Source of the DNA: Lycocorax pyrrhopterus obiensis
Lineage: Eukaryota; Chordata; Aves; Passeriformes; Paradisaeidae
NCBI GenBank assembly: GCA_014706295.1
Contig: JACSVZ010000041.1
Location: forward strand, 868,001 to 932,000
DNA: 64,000 nucleotides
Direction: 5' to 3'
Shown here: positions 32,166-43,169 of the stretch, piece by piece
Layout of the letters: each line of letters begins with the position of its first letter
Numbering within the stretch: the first letter of the stretch is position 1
Position numbers and translations under genes: made by a program
The notes under the pieces: model-generated
Told to the model about the DNA's origin: nothing
The model's input: the letters and a program-made list of their open reading frames with translations, nothing else
The model's database searches: none

Positions 32166-34154
32166 CCAGCACAGGAGGCTCAGCTCCGGTGCTGGCCCAG
32201 CTGTGGTGCATCCATGGGAAACCTCTCCTGCAAGGTCACAGCCCTCCCTTGGCACAACCCCCTCCCTGCTCCCCCAAAACACACCCAGGCTGAACAGGGA
32301 CAGGTGAGAACGGGCAGAATTCCCAGGAAGACGCCCCCAGACAGGAGCTGGGGCACAGCAGACCCCGCTCCATCCCAGCCTTGGGTCAGAGAACCAACCC
32401 CGACTCTTTCCCAGGTGCGCCCAGGGTTGGAAGCAGCCTGGCCACCTCTGCAGGGCCTGTCCTCCCCTCGACGGGCACGGCCTGAAGCTCCTCCTGGCCA
32501 GGCCAGTCCCTGCCACCTCCCTGCTGCTGGCTGGGACAGGGAGGACGGGGACACCTGCACTGCCCAGCACCTGCGGGCACCATGCTGGGGTCAGCAGCTC
32601 CTGCGGACGGGCAGCTGAGAGGGGCAGAGCTGGACTGCCTTGCTGACCCATGCAAGCCTCCTACAGGAGCTGCGAGCGAGCCCAGGTGTCCTGAATTTCG
32701 GGTCAGCACTTTGGGAGCGAGGCTGTCCCTTCTGTACCTGCACAGGGTTTGTGCTGCACCAGGGCTGTGGGAAAGGACTGGATGTGCTCAGGCACAGGAG
32801 AATATCCCAATATCCCATCTCAATTAGTCACTCTCCAAAAAGCCTCCTCGGGGGGCCGGGCTCCTTAATGCTGCGTGTTCCTCCTGAGTTCCCCAGGCCT
32901 CCCCAGGCCTCGAGGTAATAAATTACATTTGTCTGTGCTGCAGCAGCAGCAGCCAGTCCGAACCCTCCTTTCCATGACTCAACTCATGATGAAATGCCTA
33001 TTTCCTGGTGCTGAGATCTGTGAAAATTGGTCTTTCCAGCCTCCCTCCTGAGGGCTGTGCCTCAGCCAAGTGTCCAGGGGTCCCTTTGATCAGAGGAGCT
33101 CTCTGCCTGCCCCGTGCCCTGGTACCGACGCCGGGTCCTGGGGTGTCCCTTATTTGTATTTTGTCTCCCAAGGACGGCACACAGAGCGCATTTGAAATCC
33201 GATCCCCTCTCGTGGGGCTGCGGGACGGGAACCAGGGAGCTGTCTGAGCGCTGCCCAGGTTCTGACCCGGTCCTAGGAGGACTCAGGTTACACAAAACGC
33301 TGTGCTGGCTCCCACAGGCATCAATCTTCTGCGCTGCGACTTCTGCAGAGCTCAGCTGGTGACAGCTTCAGTAACTCCGTGCTCAGCTGCTGCCACCAAA
33401 GCTGAGGGGCAGAGGGGGCAGGCTGGAGAGTGGCCTGGGAGGTCCAGTCCAGTCTCCCTGCCTCCATCAGCATTGCTGCTCCGGCCCTCTGTCCTGGTGG
33501 GCAGGTGGCCTTGGTGGTACAGCTGTGGGCAGTGACCCCTCAGGGTGACGATCCCCGAGCCTGGCAGCCCCTCCTGGCCCCACCAGCAGCCCAGTCCTGA
33601 CCCCCAGTGTGATGGAGCTGCTGTGACAGGCAGGGCTTTGCCTGTTCCCTGTCCCACACCCCTCTGCCCACTCTGAGCACACCAGCACGGCTCCACTGCC
33701 ACCAGAGGCACAAAAGGATAAATGCCCCACAGCCTCATCGCTCCCTGTGCCCCCGGGAGCGTGGTCCCCTCCCCACAGCACCCTCAGGGCTGCGGGCGAC
33801 ACGTCCCAGCTCGGCCCCAGCAGTGCTCCTGGCACTGTTATTGATGTCAGAATGGCTTCCAGAGGGTTCCATTCATCCGGGATCAGAGCCCAGGACGGTG
33901 CCCGGAGCTCAGCCCAGCATGACAGACCCAGAGGGAAGCTTCGCTTCAGGGGGATCACCGGGGGTACAGGGACACATGGAAGTGAAGGGTCATTCCTCCT
34001 GCACCACCACACCAGCTACCTTTGCTTTGCCGAGTGCTTTCCTGCATTCCTGCCCTGCAGCATCCCAGCAGCCCCTCACTCACCCTGTGCCCTGTCCCAC
34101 CCCTGGCAGCCCCCCAGCCCTGCCCCATCCCGTCCCCGCTCCCTGCGCTCCCTT
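32166..34154. other. GC-rich spacer, no gene recognised
   Basis: Nearly 2 kb of GC-rich sequence densely covered by overlapping frames on both strands (199 codons on minus at 32052-32651; 181 on minus at 33467-34012). No product or domain was recognised. A tandem CCCCAGGCCT pair occurs near 32891-32911. Some AT-rich sequence near 32920-33000 is not distinctive. Confidence 0.45.
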
Positions 34155-34275
34155 CCAGCGCCGCCTCTGATGTCAATCACACCTATTTTAATGTGCTAAC
34201 TTTCTAAATCCACTTTTGTGCTCACTTAACAATAAGCTGCTTTGATCAGGGTAATACCAGCAAAACCAACAAACC
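34155..34275. promoter_or_regulatory. candidate CNE with PBX/MEIS and T-box sites
   Basis: TGTCAATCA at 34171-34179 overlaps TCACACCT at 34177-34184, a perfect T-box half-site. TTTTAATGTGC and CTTAACAATAAGC follow. Confidence 0.4.
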
Positions 34276-34329
34276 TGAGCCCCTCACCCCTCCCCTGGAG
34301 CAGAGCTCACCAGGCCTCAGGCTTGTAAA

Positions 34330-34450
34330 ACCAAAGCAATTGCAGCCTTTAATTTTATTTCCTTTCTTTTCAGGCCGTTAGGTGCTGGTTCTGATTAGGG
34401 ACGTTCTGAGCAGGAATAAAGCGATTTTAAATAAAAACCATGTTGAGCTT
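34330..34450. promoter_or_regulatory. small AT-rich island, possible CNE
   Basis: CCTTTAATTTTATTTCC, TCTGATTAGGG and CGATTTTAAATAAAAACC. Weak; no tight motif cluster. Confidence 0.25.
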
Positions 34451-35929
34451 TGGGGGAGGGAAAAAAAAAGCACAACCTCATCAATTTAGAAGGGTCTGGC
34501 AAAGCTGATCTGCCCCGAGCAGGGACACACTTCCCCAGAGCTGTCACTCCCAGACCAGGTGCCAGACACAGGAGAGAGCTGCTGTGGCTCTGTGACACCG
34601 CACGGGGCTTCAGGGCAGGGTCGGGGACAGCTCAGGAGCAGGCATTTAATGCTGTTCAGTCTGGGCAGGAGTTCTGCCAGCCCCAGCGCCCTGCCTGGGC
34701 TCTCCCGTTCCGAGCAGCTCCGGTGCTCTGGGCGGCAGAGCCTTATCTTTGTTTCCATCTCCGTGTCACTCTCGATTTTCCCCTCTCTGGATGTGTGTGC
34801 TCTCCCTCTGCCCCCGCAGACCCTGTGACCCCGGGGTCCTTCACCTCTCAGTGCCAACACCGTGTCAGAGCTGAGCTCCTGCTCCTCGGGAAGGAGCTGC
34901 TGGGACCTTTCATGGGTCAGGGCTCAGATTAAGTTAAGGAGACAAGGAGATAAAAGCTGGAGCTTGTTCTTGGGGAAGAGTTCATGGACGTGGCCTGACT
35001 GAGAGTGTGCTGAAACCAGCACAAACTGCTGGGAATGCTCCAAAATGCCTCACGTAGGGTTATTTTTATCCATTATTTTTACCGTGGTTAGAGGCAGAGT
35101 GAAACAGCTGTATCAGGACTAAGACTGAAAAAACCCTGCCTCTGGCTCAGCCAGTTTCAGTCTTTTCTCTCTGGGAATTTTCAGAGTGACAGGATTTCAT
35201 TAAGCAGAGGCTGGACAGACAATGAGGCAGCTTCACAAATGAGGTGTTTCCAGGTGCTGGGAGTGACTCTGATGTCGCTGCAAAAACTTCAACAGACGTC
35301 AGAGGACTTTGAACGAAACCCTTTTCTATTCTCTCCCTGATCCTCGCTTCTGTTGGAATCAATGTTTTCGCTGCTCCCTCTGTGATAGACACAGATGGCC
35401 TGGCAGCACCTCCGGGGAGATTTGTGGGACTGGAACACCTCCCCAGGGCCCTGGGGGTGAGTCCTCGAGCACCAGGACCTCCCTGCCCCGAGTGCTGAGC
35501 AGGCACTGGCACCTGGATTGCCCCGGAGCGCCCCTGGATTGCAGGGAGGGCAGCAGAGCAGGGCAGCCACATGCACTCCAAAATGTTCATTTATTCCCCC
35601 AACATGTGAACCTGTACCAGCATTTTGGAGCTGTTGGTTTCCTTCCAGCCTGGGGAAGCTCAGCACCCTCTGGAGCCACTGTGGGTCCCCGTGGCACCCC
35701 CAGCCCCAGAATCGGGGCAGGGCTGGGCTTTCAGCCCCCTCCTGGCCCCTTCCCAGGCAGCCAACCCTGAAAGCGAAGGCACCTCGACACGAATCACTTT
35801 GAAATCCCTTCAGCAGCACTGGCGAAGCCCTCCGAGCCCGCCTGTGGCGGTGCAGGGTGCGCAGAGGCGGTGGCTGCAGTGCCCTGTGCCACCGGGGCCA
35901 CTGTCCCTGCCCTGGCAGGCGCTGCAGCG
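34451..35929. other. GC-rich spacer, no gene recognised
   Basis: GC-rich, with overlapping frames of up to 176 codons. A short AT-richer patch at 35050-35110 (TTATTTTTATCCATTATTTTTACC) may be a minor element. No gene was recognised. Confidence 0.4.
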
Positions 35930-36395
35930 CGATGACAGCTGCGAGCGCCGATGAGTGAATAACCTAATCGAGCCATTAAAAGAAACAGAAGCCCTCTGCC
36001 CTGTTTGATTTCTCTCTATAATGATGTAAAGTGCACTTTAATGGAGTCAAAGTGGTCCTGGGCCATTCTTGTTAAGGCCGTTTGATGCAGTGCTATTGAG
36101 TCCCGGTGCTCGCCTTCATTACCTCCCTCCTGCATTGTACTCCAGACTTCCCCACAGCCTCTCTGCTGCCACAGCCCCTTGCCTGCATTTTGTCTACATA
36201 AATTAGACCTTGTGCAGCATATTGGCCTGTCAGGGGACTAGGAAGAAACTGTATATTGTTTCTGGCATTCCCGGGCCCTTCTGCCCCTGACATCTGCTGT
36301 GTTTGTGACAGGGAATACATTCCTGACTCATTATCCGGGCAAGCGGAATCCCTCCCTGACAGCACCATTAATCAGAATCAAGCAGTCCGGCAAAT
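35930..36395. promoter_or_regulatory. candidate CNE, strong
   Basis: About 465 bp of complex sequence: GAATAACCTAATCGAGCC, CTATAATGATG, GCACTTTAATGGAG, ACATAAATTAGACC, GAATACATTCC (TEAD-like) and CACCATTAATCAG. It ends at a poly-A/purine tract, after which CNE-like sequence resumes. Confidence 0.5.
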
Positions 36396-36456
36396 AAAAA
36401 AAAAAAAGGGAGAGAGAAGAAGAAAAAGAAAAAGAAAGCAAGCAAAGAAAAGAGAC
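36396..36456 (+). repeat. poly-A and GA/GAAA purine tract
   Basis: A12 at 36396-36407, then GGGAGAGAGAAG and GAAAA repeats, interrupted by GCA words. It sits between two CNE-like blocks and could be a lineage-specific expansion. Confidence 0.85.
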
Positions 36457-36459
36457 AGT

Positions 36460-36650
36460 TCCTAACTTTCACTTCTGTGTCATTCCAGTGTCTGGACAAG
36501 TAGCAATCCATCTTGCTGAGTGACAGCTCTGATGGATGGCATTATTTATGCTTTTGTGTATTAAAAGACAGTTCTGGCACTGGCTTGTCACTCACCAGAG
36601 ATTTGAAAAAAGTTGAAATTTAATTTGAAGGAAAAGAGGGCAAAGATCAG
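36460..36650. promoter_or_regulatory. candidate CNE
   Basis: GTGACAGCTCTGATGG, GGCATTATTTATGC, GTATTAAAAGAC and GAAATTTAATTTGAAG. Probably a continuation of the preceding candidate across the purine tract. Confidence 0.4.
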
Positions 36651-36879
36651 AGGATTCTGGCTGGGGAGTTGTGCCCGGGAGGGACGGAGATTACAGTGGG
36701 GGGGAGATGTCACAGAGGCGTGGGGATGGTGTATAAACACGGGACTGCCCTCCCAGGTACAGAGATCTCTGTTCCTCGGGGTGGATCGGGATCTCCAGGG
36801 CCCAGGGGTCTGTGTTGACACAAGCAGGTTTGATGTTCCTTGGAGGGATCATCACGGGGGGTGGGACGGGCATATGCTT
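36651..36879. other. short GC-rich spacer
   Basis: GC-rich; no feature was recognised. Confidence 0.35.
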
Positions 36880-37000
36880 AATTTTGTGTCCATAATTTGT
36901 GTGTGTTTGTGTACACAAACACGATTAGATATGCACATATGTATGGGGCTGCAGCAGGGGGGCTTCCTGTGCACGTGTGTATTTACACAAATTAATTCTA
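36880..37000. promoter_or_regulatory. AT-rich element with perfect 20-bp palindrome
   Basis: GTGTTTGTGTACACAAACAC at 36903-36922 is a perfect inverted repeat with 10-bp arms and no loop. It contains two opposed FOX-like TGTTTG/CAAACA cores. CACGATTAGATATG and ACACAAATTAATTC follow. It lies at the edge of a TG-rich run, so a simple-repeat origin is possible. Confidence 0.4.
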
Positions 37001-37119
37001 AACGCAGGCTTTTTGTCCCAGCACACACAGGACACAAAACACCTCCCTGGGTATCCACACACGCACACGAGAAGGGTCCCGTGGGTGCCCCCCAGATGAA
37101 CAGCACACCCACATTTTTC

Positions 37120-37330
37120 ATTTCCTCCTCTTAAGAAATGTTTACTCACACTGTTTGTCACTCAGTTTGAGCACAGACCAAGGGGAGAACATTCCTGGGG
37201 AGCTGCCTCATCCTGACCCATTCCTAAACTCAGCATCACCAGGAATGCACATCCATGTCTTTGTTTAACTGTGTACACCTGTCCCACATCACATGTGAAC
37301 ACCACAGCATGGTCAGCATGTCTGGGGGTG
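37120..37330. promoter_or_regulatory. candidate CNE, weak
   Basis: AGAAATGTTTACTCAC (FOX-type), TTTGTCACTCAG, TTTGTTTAACTG and CATCACATGTGAAC (E-box CACATGTG). Moderate AT content. Confidence 0.3.
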
Positions 37331-37429
37331 CCAGGGGAGGCCTGCGGGTCCCACTCACTTCAGGAACAAACAGGTGAATCCCTCCGAAAATTGCTGATTC
37401 TGTGTATTAACGTTCCATGCTCAGGGTGA

Positions 37430-37730
37430 ACGGGGAAGATTCACCTCGTCTGGGGAGCGTGGTTGCTTTAGCAAAGGGCATTGTGTGACTAAGGCATCTC
37501 AGATTTAGGTGTCAGCATTAATTAATGGTATTTCCAGCCCTGAACAACACATGGTTTTGACCTGGGAAAACGTGGAACAACCAGAAACCTCGCTCCTGTT
37601 ATTCATCACTCTTGCTGGAGATGACCCATCTCTTGGCTACCGGGACAAACATCTGCTGTGGAACCCATTAGCCAGCAACGAGCATTTGTTCCTAATTCAT
37701 ACAAATTTGTTTCCTTCCCCAGTCCCAGCA
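37430..37730. promoter_or_regulatory. candidate CNE
   Basis: GGTTGCTTTAGCAAAGG, TCAGCATTAATTAATGG (homeodomain core), CTGTTATTCATCAC, CCCATTAGCC and CCTAATTCATACAAATTTG, interspersed with GC-richer sequence. Confidence 0.35.
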
Positions 37731-38689
37731 GGTCTCAGGTCCCCTCTCCTGGGCTATTGGCGGCAGCAGCATCACCCAGCCTCACCTCCAGACCCTGACA
37801 GCAGCTCTGGGGTCTGCAAACCCCGGGCAAACCCCGCCCTGCAAACCCTGCCAGAGATCCCGGCTGGCCCCAGGAGTGGTGCAGACTTGCAGGCCCAGCT
37901 GGGTCGTTACCATCACCCTCCTGCCCTCCTTTTCCTTCCCGAGGATCCTGTATCTCCCCTTCCCACCCGCTGGGGTTTGTCAGAGTTCAGGAGTAACTAT
38001 TCCTGACCCACGGACGGAGCAGGATGGACACTCAGGGAATGCTGGCACCCAGAGCACTCAAAAACCCCAAAGCCCCCAGCCCAGGGTCACCCCAGTGCTG
38101 CTGTGTGCAGAACAGGGCCTGGGACTGAGCACTGCCTTCATCTGGAAAAGTTCCCTGCCAGGATGACATCACAGCAATCCCAGGCAGTGAGCTGTCCCTC
38201 CAGGGTGTGAAGCTGCGGAATAAACCTTATTCTTTCAAGATCCAGAGCTTAAATTTCAAAGTGAGATGTGTGTGTAATCCCCTCAGGCTGCTTTGAAACC
38301 CCAGCCGGTGTTTGCAGAAGGAACTGGTCATTTTTCTACTCCCGGTCTCAGCAAGGCAGAGCCTGGGGATTGGCTTTTTTAAAATGTTGATACCATGAAA
38401 TTGCAATTGGCTGGGATGGAGGGAGGCTGCAGTTAGTGCAGAAATATGTGCAGGGGTTTCTCTTCGCTGGCTCCAGAGGCACCAGTGGGGCTGGTCAGCG
38501 GCTGCTCCAGGAGGAAACACGATAATCATCACTCAGAATGGCCAGGCACAGAGAGAGGAGGGTCTGGCTTATTTGTCAGTCCTGCTTTATCCGTCTTCTC
38601 GGGATTGTCCTGGGCAATGAAGACGTCCCAGGCCGGACTCAGCTGGGGTAAATGGTGCCAATGTTCGTGGCTGCGCCCAAGACGATTTC
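37731..38689. other. mixed spacer, no gene recognised
   Basis: GC-rich to 38215, then a modest AT patch at 38215-38285 and another at 38380-38420 (GAAATTGCAATTGGC). Short overlapping frames only. Confidence 0.35.
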
Positions 38690-39060
38690 TACCTGGTGAA
38701 GATCTGCCCCTTGATCTCCAAAGCCAAAGGAACAGAAGCTCCTGCGTTTGCAGCGGGGTGGTTGGAATGTTTAATTCGATTCTGTCGTCTGTCAGAACAG
38801 CAGGCGGAGGGGAGGAATGTGCTGGTGTCATATGGAAACCACGGCTCGATGACGGACAAAATTAAATCCTTGCATTTGGACATAAACCATGGTAACACAA
38901 AATATGCAGAGAGTCAGGCTTGCTTTGCAGTGCTGAAAACACAAGGCCCCACTTGGCAGGCTGAGGAGGGGATATTAGTCAGATTTAGACATGGTTTTCT
39001 TTGTTTTATTGAAGGATAAATAATTATGTGCTGAGATATTCCAGACTCATGTTAACACAG
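38690..39060. promoter_or_regulatory. possible CNE
   Basis: TGTTTAATTCGATTC, AAAATTAAATCCTTG, GATATTAGTCAG and GATAAATAATTATGTGC. A 107-codon plus-strand frame and a 100-codon minus-strand frame overlap here without recognised domains, so coding potential was considered and not accepted. Confidence 0.3.
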
Positions 39061-39196
39061 CTCTGTGTGAACCACAGCGGAGGCTGCTGTGAGAATGGGA
39101 AGGACTGAAGGTCCTTTTGCCTACAAACTCTCTGGGAATTCTGGAGAAGTTTTGTGATTTGCTTCTGGAAAACAACCCCAAAGTTTGCTCACAATG

Positions 39197-39285
39197 CACA
39201 GAATCACGGAGTTGTTTGGGTTGGAGAAAACCTCTGAATTATCGAGTCCAGCCCTTGCCCAGCGCTGCCAAGCCCACCACCAGAA
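39197..39285 (-). mobile_element. CR1 LINE 3' end fragment, second subfamily
   Basis: CACAGAATCACGGAG, GTTTGGGTTGGAGAAAACCT, CTGAATTATCGAGTCCAGCC and AGCGCTGCCAAGCCCACCAC follow the antisense 3' end of the CR1 subfamily with the TTGGAAAAGACCT signature. Truncated or unrecognisable beyond about 39290. Confidence 0.75.
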
Positions 39286-40054
39286 TCTGACAGGCTGATC
39301 TCCATACATCAAACCCTCCACACATTTTCTTTCCTGGCATTCCTGAGTTAACATGGATTCAGGGTATCCACGTCTCCCTGCAGGGTCAGCTCTGTGTTCC
39401 TGCTCCAGCTGGGGACCCCTGGCAGCAGCTGCTGGGCCCCCCAGGCCCCTTGGCTCCCAGGCCAGTGCCAGTGGCCAGCTCTGGCTCACACTGAGAGATT
39501 TTGGGGGAAGTTTCATTGTGAGGTGGGAGCATTTCTCACTTGATTGAAAGAAATGTCTGTGCAGAACAACAGACAAAACCAATTTGTCACAACCCTCTTC
39601 TTTCTCAGTGCAAGGATTCTGACAGGGATTTATTGAATACACCCAAATGTGCTGAGTAGCTCACAGAGGCACTCAGCAAATCCCCGTTCTGCCCCACATC
39701 TCCTGTGCTCCACGGTCTCCCAGGGGCTGCTCCTGCTTTCTGTTTTGGGTGAAACCCCAATGTGAAAAGTGCTCACGCTGGAGGATCCCAGGTGTTCCAG
39801 CGCTGTCCCATTGCCACGCTCCTCTGTTCATGTACCCTGTGCATCCTCGTGGCACAGGAGCTGCTCTGGTTCTGCTTTGGGTTTTGTGTTTGTGCCTCGA
39901 GCAGTGGAGACCTGACCTGGCCTCTGCCACCCACCTGCAGGGCTCTGTGGGTACCAACCACCCCCTTCTCCCTCCCCAGCATCCCCACCCCAGCTGCTGC
40001 TCCCAGTGTGATTTATGAGCTCTTGCACAGTGAAATCTGCATTTCTGGTGCCTG
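39286..40054. other. GC-rich spacer, no gene recognised
   Basis: GC-rich, with frames of up to 221 codons on minus (39673-40338) overlapping plus frames. No domain was recognised. Confidence 0.4.
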
Positions 40055-40200
40055 CCAGCACTAATGGAGCGTGCGGAGATCTGACAATATTGACTGATCT
40101 TAGTCACTCGCTTTTCTCTCTCCTGATCAGCCTCCTCCGCTGCCAAAAGAATTTGAAAAGAAAAAAGTGGAAGGTGAAAGGCACATTTCACTGAAGGAGA
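40055..40200. promoter_or_regulatory. possible CNE overlapping splice-bordered frame
   Basis: AATATTGACTGATC, CTCCTGATCAGCC and the A-rich segment after 40145 are CNE-like. A pyrimidine tract ending in CAG at 40130 opens a plus-strand frame; see findings for the exon interpretation. Confidence 0.3.
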
Positions 40201-40484
40201 TCTGGAACAGGCTTTTTCTAGAAGAAAAGCTGCTCTGGTGCCTGCCCTCTGGGTCTGAGCTCTGGTTTGCACCACCCCCAGGCTGCTGCAGAGGCTGCTC
40301 CCCTTCCTGCACTGCCCTGCTGTGCTCCCAGTGTACAATGGAACCTGTAAATCTCTGTTTGGAGAGGGCAGGGGACAGCAGTGTCACCGGCAGGGTGAGT
40401 GTCCCCAGGGATGGGATCAGGCTCAGCAGCGCAGGCACGACGTGGGGCTGGATTTCACATCCCCCTGACGCTCTGCTCCGGGGG

Positions 40485-40670
40485 TTTGCTCATTAACAGG
40501 GCTCTGATTCTGTTATTGGAACTCCTGGTAAGTGGTTCCTTCGGCAGAGATCCAGAAAAGCACTTAGGCAAATTCATAAATTTATGTCCCATTGACTTCT
40601 GTGCAACTATTTATGTGCTCCGAGCCGTGAGTGCCTTAAATGCATTTCCAGACTGGGCCTGTGCTCACCA
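40485..40670. promoter_or_regulatory. candidate CNE
   Basis: GCTCATTAACAGG, CTGTTATTGGAAC, CTGGTAAGTGGTTCC (NKX-like), AATTCATAAATTTATG and CTATTTATGTGC within 185 bp. Confidence 0.4.
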
Positions 40671-40789
40671 GGCTTTCTGCAGCCTCGTAAAGCCCCGGCT
40701 CTCAGGATCCAGGAGTTCAGGCTCCCATTTCCCCTCACGCCTCAGCAATGCAGAATGCAACTGCAGAAAATGCTCTTTAAAAACAGAAA

Positions 40790-41060
40790 AGTTTTAGTTC
40801 TGAGCTTCTAATAATTCTGGAGAGCAGCCGAGTTTTGACACATTAAAAGAAACAAAAAAGCATGGAAGTGATGGCTGTCAACTGAGTTCATGCCTTTGGG
40901 AGAGCCTTCTCTGGCCAGCAAGTCAAAACTGCCTCCCACATCCCATTAAGGCAGATGAATTGAGTAGTTGGGAGCATCTTTGCATTAATCAATTCTTTTT
41001 CAGAAGTGCTAATTTCATTTCTTCCAGACTCTGGGCACCCCGGAGTACAAGAACGTGCTG
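40790..41060. promoter_or_regulatory. candidate CNE
   Basis: CTTCTAATAATTCTGG, GACACATTAAAAG, TTTGCATTAATCAATTC (POU-like next to a TTAATCAA core) and GTGCTAATTTC, with a GC-richer middle. Confidence 0.4.
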
Positions 41061-41164
41061 CTCTCGCCCCTGTGTGATTCCCGCTCTGCCCTTTCCTTCT
41101 GCAGCTGCAGCACAACACATCCTTTAGCCCATCAAACATTCCAAACCCCAAAGTGACACCCTGC

Positions 41165-41270
41165 AGAAAATGATTTACAGTCAGCTCGAGCCGCTCTTAA
41201 TAGAAGTGGTAATTTCATCAAACTAAAAGCAGTGGTGATTTATTTTTAATTATAATTACTCTTCCAGTGC
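41165..41270. promoter_or_regulatory. candidate CNE
   Basis: CTCTTAATAGAAGTGG, GGTAATTTCATC and ATTTATTTTTAATTATAATTAC: a dense AT core with several TAATTA-type cores. Confidence 0.4.
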
Positions 41271-41989
41271 AGGAAACGGAGCTGTGAGTGGGGTTTGCAT
41301 TTCCTGCCCTGTTTGTCCTGGCCCTACACACGAGCTGCCTACAGGGTGCAAGCTCTGCACGACTCCCTGGCTGCATTTCTGGGCAATCCTGCATTAAATA
41401 AGCTCTAGGATGTGTCTGTGACTGGAACAAACAGGATTGAGGGTTTGTCTTGGTGCTTTTGCCCTCCCTGACACCAGCCAGGAGTATCCAGCAGCACAAT
41501 TTGGAACACCCCAAACTTTTCTCCAAAGAAAAAATTGCAAAGCTTAATATCACAGATCTGCCTTGTGTTTATGGAGTCGCAGGGGCGGGAGTGGATGTTC
41601 CAGTGGGAATTGCCAGGAGGGACCAGTCCCGACCTTACTGGGGTTTCCGTGCTCTGGGTGAAGCCCTGCCTGTTCCAGGCCACCCCTTCCCATCTTCCCT
41701 GACCACGTATTTCATTTGCTGACTGCGAAACATCCGCTGCAAAGCTCAGCCAGGAGATGAGGCCCGTGGGGTGGGGAGTGAAGCACTCAAGGGCTGGATC
41801 TCGCAGAGCACAGAGATTAAACGCTCGCTGACGTCTGGGAGTGAACTCCCCACGGGCCATGGAATGCGTTCCCGAAGCTGAAAGGATGCTCAGTGAGCCC
41901 TGTTTTCATCACCCGTGTCTATCAGCACCCAGCCAACACGCTCCACAGGCCCGTGGAGACAAGGCATTACAGAGATCACGCAGCCCAGG
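41271..41989. other. GC-leaning spacer, no gene recognised
   Basis: Mixed to GC-rich with overlapping frames (151 codons on minus at 41405-41860). Nothing was recognised. Confidence 0.4.
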
Positions 41990-42265
41990 GAAGTACAAAA
42001 GTGATTGCAAATGTTCTAATCTCATTAATCTGCTTCTTCTCCCCAAAGATGCTCAAAGCTCAGGCCAGATCCTCGGCTGGCAAGTGAAGTAGGAAAGCAC
42101 TTAAATAAGACCTTAAATTTAAGCTCATGTTTGAATTCTATTTACCACAAAGTTCATTTGAAGATAAATTCATGCTAAAACAATATTTCTAAGCAAAAGA
42201 GCCCTCACTTGAGCCAGAGTCTTTGCAATATAAACAGAGGTAATCTGTTCTAGATGAGGATTTTC
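41990..42265. promoter_or_regulatory. candidate CNE
   Basis: GATTGCAAATGTTC, CTCATTAATCTGC, GCACTTAAATAAGACC (NKX2-like), CTTAAATTTAAGC (near-palindrome), TCTATTTACC and GATAAATTCATGC; AT-rich through 42080-42240. Confidence 0.45.
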
Positions 42266-42429
42266 TGCTTTGGGGTTTCTTTCCCACTCTCCCGAGCCCA
42301 TTTCAACCAGCAAAGGGAACAGAATCTGGGGCTTTGGTGCCTTGTCTCACCAAACAAATTCTACTTGGATTTTGCATATTTAACTAACTCCTGGAAAAAC
42401 CCCAGTGAACCAGTTTGTCACCAGGATGT

Positions 42430-42720
42430 AACACAAGCAAAACAAAAATTGCTGGAGTAATTAACTGAAATTTGGTGCACTGGTTTACAGCCCCTAAAGA
42501 CCCGTTTTCCTTGATCCTTTTTTCTTTCCCTGCAATTACTTGGGAACTGCAAGCACTGCACTGGTTTAGGGTGTTTTGAGGATTAATACATGCAGGTAAA
42601 AATTAATATATCCAGGTAAAAATTAATGCATCCAGGAAAACCAGGCAGTGTAAACCCGTGTGATGTCATCACCCCCAGATATCCCAATTAAAGCTTTACT
42701 GTTATCTGAGTTATTATCAC
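42430..42720. promoter_or_regulatory. candidate CNE containing a 20-bp triple repeat
   Basis: GGAGTAATTAACTG at the left, the ATTAAT/CAGGTAA triple repeat (42582-42641) in the middle, and CCAATTAAAGC and TATCTGAGTTATTATCAC at the right. Homeodomain-core density is high. Confidence 0.4.
42582..42641 (+). repeat. 20-bp tandem triplication with homeodomain and ZEB-type cores
   Basis: Copies start at 42582, 42602 and 42622. Each begins ATTAAT; copies 1 and 2 carry CAGGTAA (the ZEB/SNAI E2-box CAGGTA) and copy 3 carries CAGGAAA. The 20-bp period is close to two helical turns, so like sites face the same side. Confidence 0.85.
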
Positions 42721-42754
42721 GGGCTCCTAATCTGAGAGGCAGAACTCAAACCTC

Positions 42755-43165
42755 CACCGCAGCGAGAAGATTCCCGACTCCGGGCGCCGTTCCCGGTGGG
42801 ATGGGCAGCTTTCCACACCCGCGGTGCTATTCCCAAGCTCCCAGCTGCTGCTGAACCCCGTGTGCAGGGGGAGGCCGGCGCGGGGTGTGCACGGACGGGG
42901 TCACTGCTCAGACACTGCTGCAGCGGAGCTGGACAGTCGCTGACCACGCGCTTGGCCACTCCTGCCGTGGTCACAGCACGGTGCCGGTGTCCCCGAGCCC
43001 CTCGCGTGTGACAAACCAGCCCCGTGCCTGTGCTGGGGAGCGGCCCCCGGGCACGGCTGCGGCTGGAGGTGCCGGGAGCCCCCCGGGCTCTGCGTTAGGG
43101 CCGTGATCGCCACTGACAGTGGGAACGGCAGCACCGTAATGGGACAGCAGCACCGGGGTCCGCGG
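42755..43165. other. CpG-rich island
   Basis: Dense CpG with G+C well above the flanks, in patches such as CGGGCGCCG near 42781 and GGCCGGCGCGG near 42873. First of three CpG-rich patches between 42.7 and 45.8 kb. No transcription start element was recognised. Confidence 0.55.
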
Positions 43166-43169
43166 AGGC

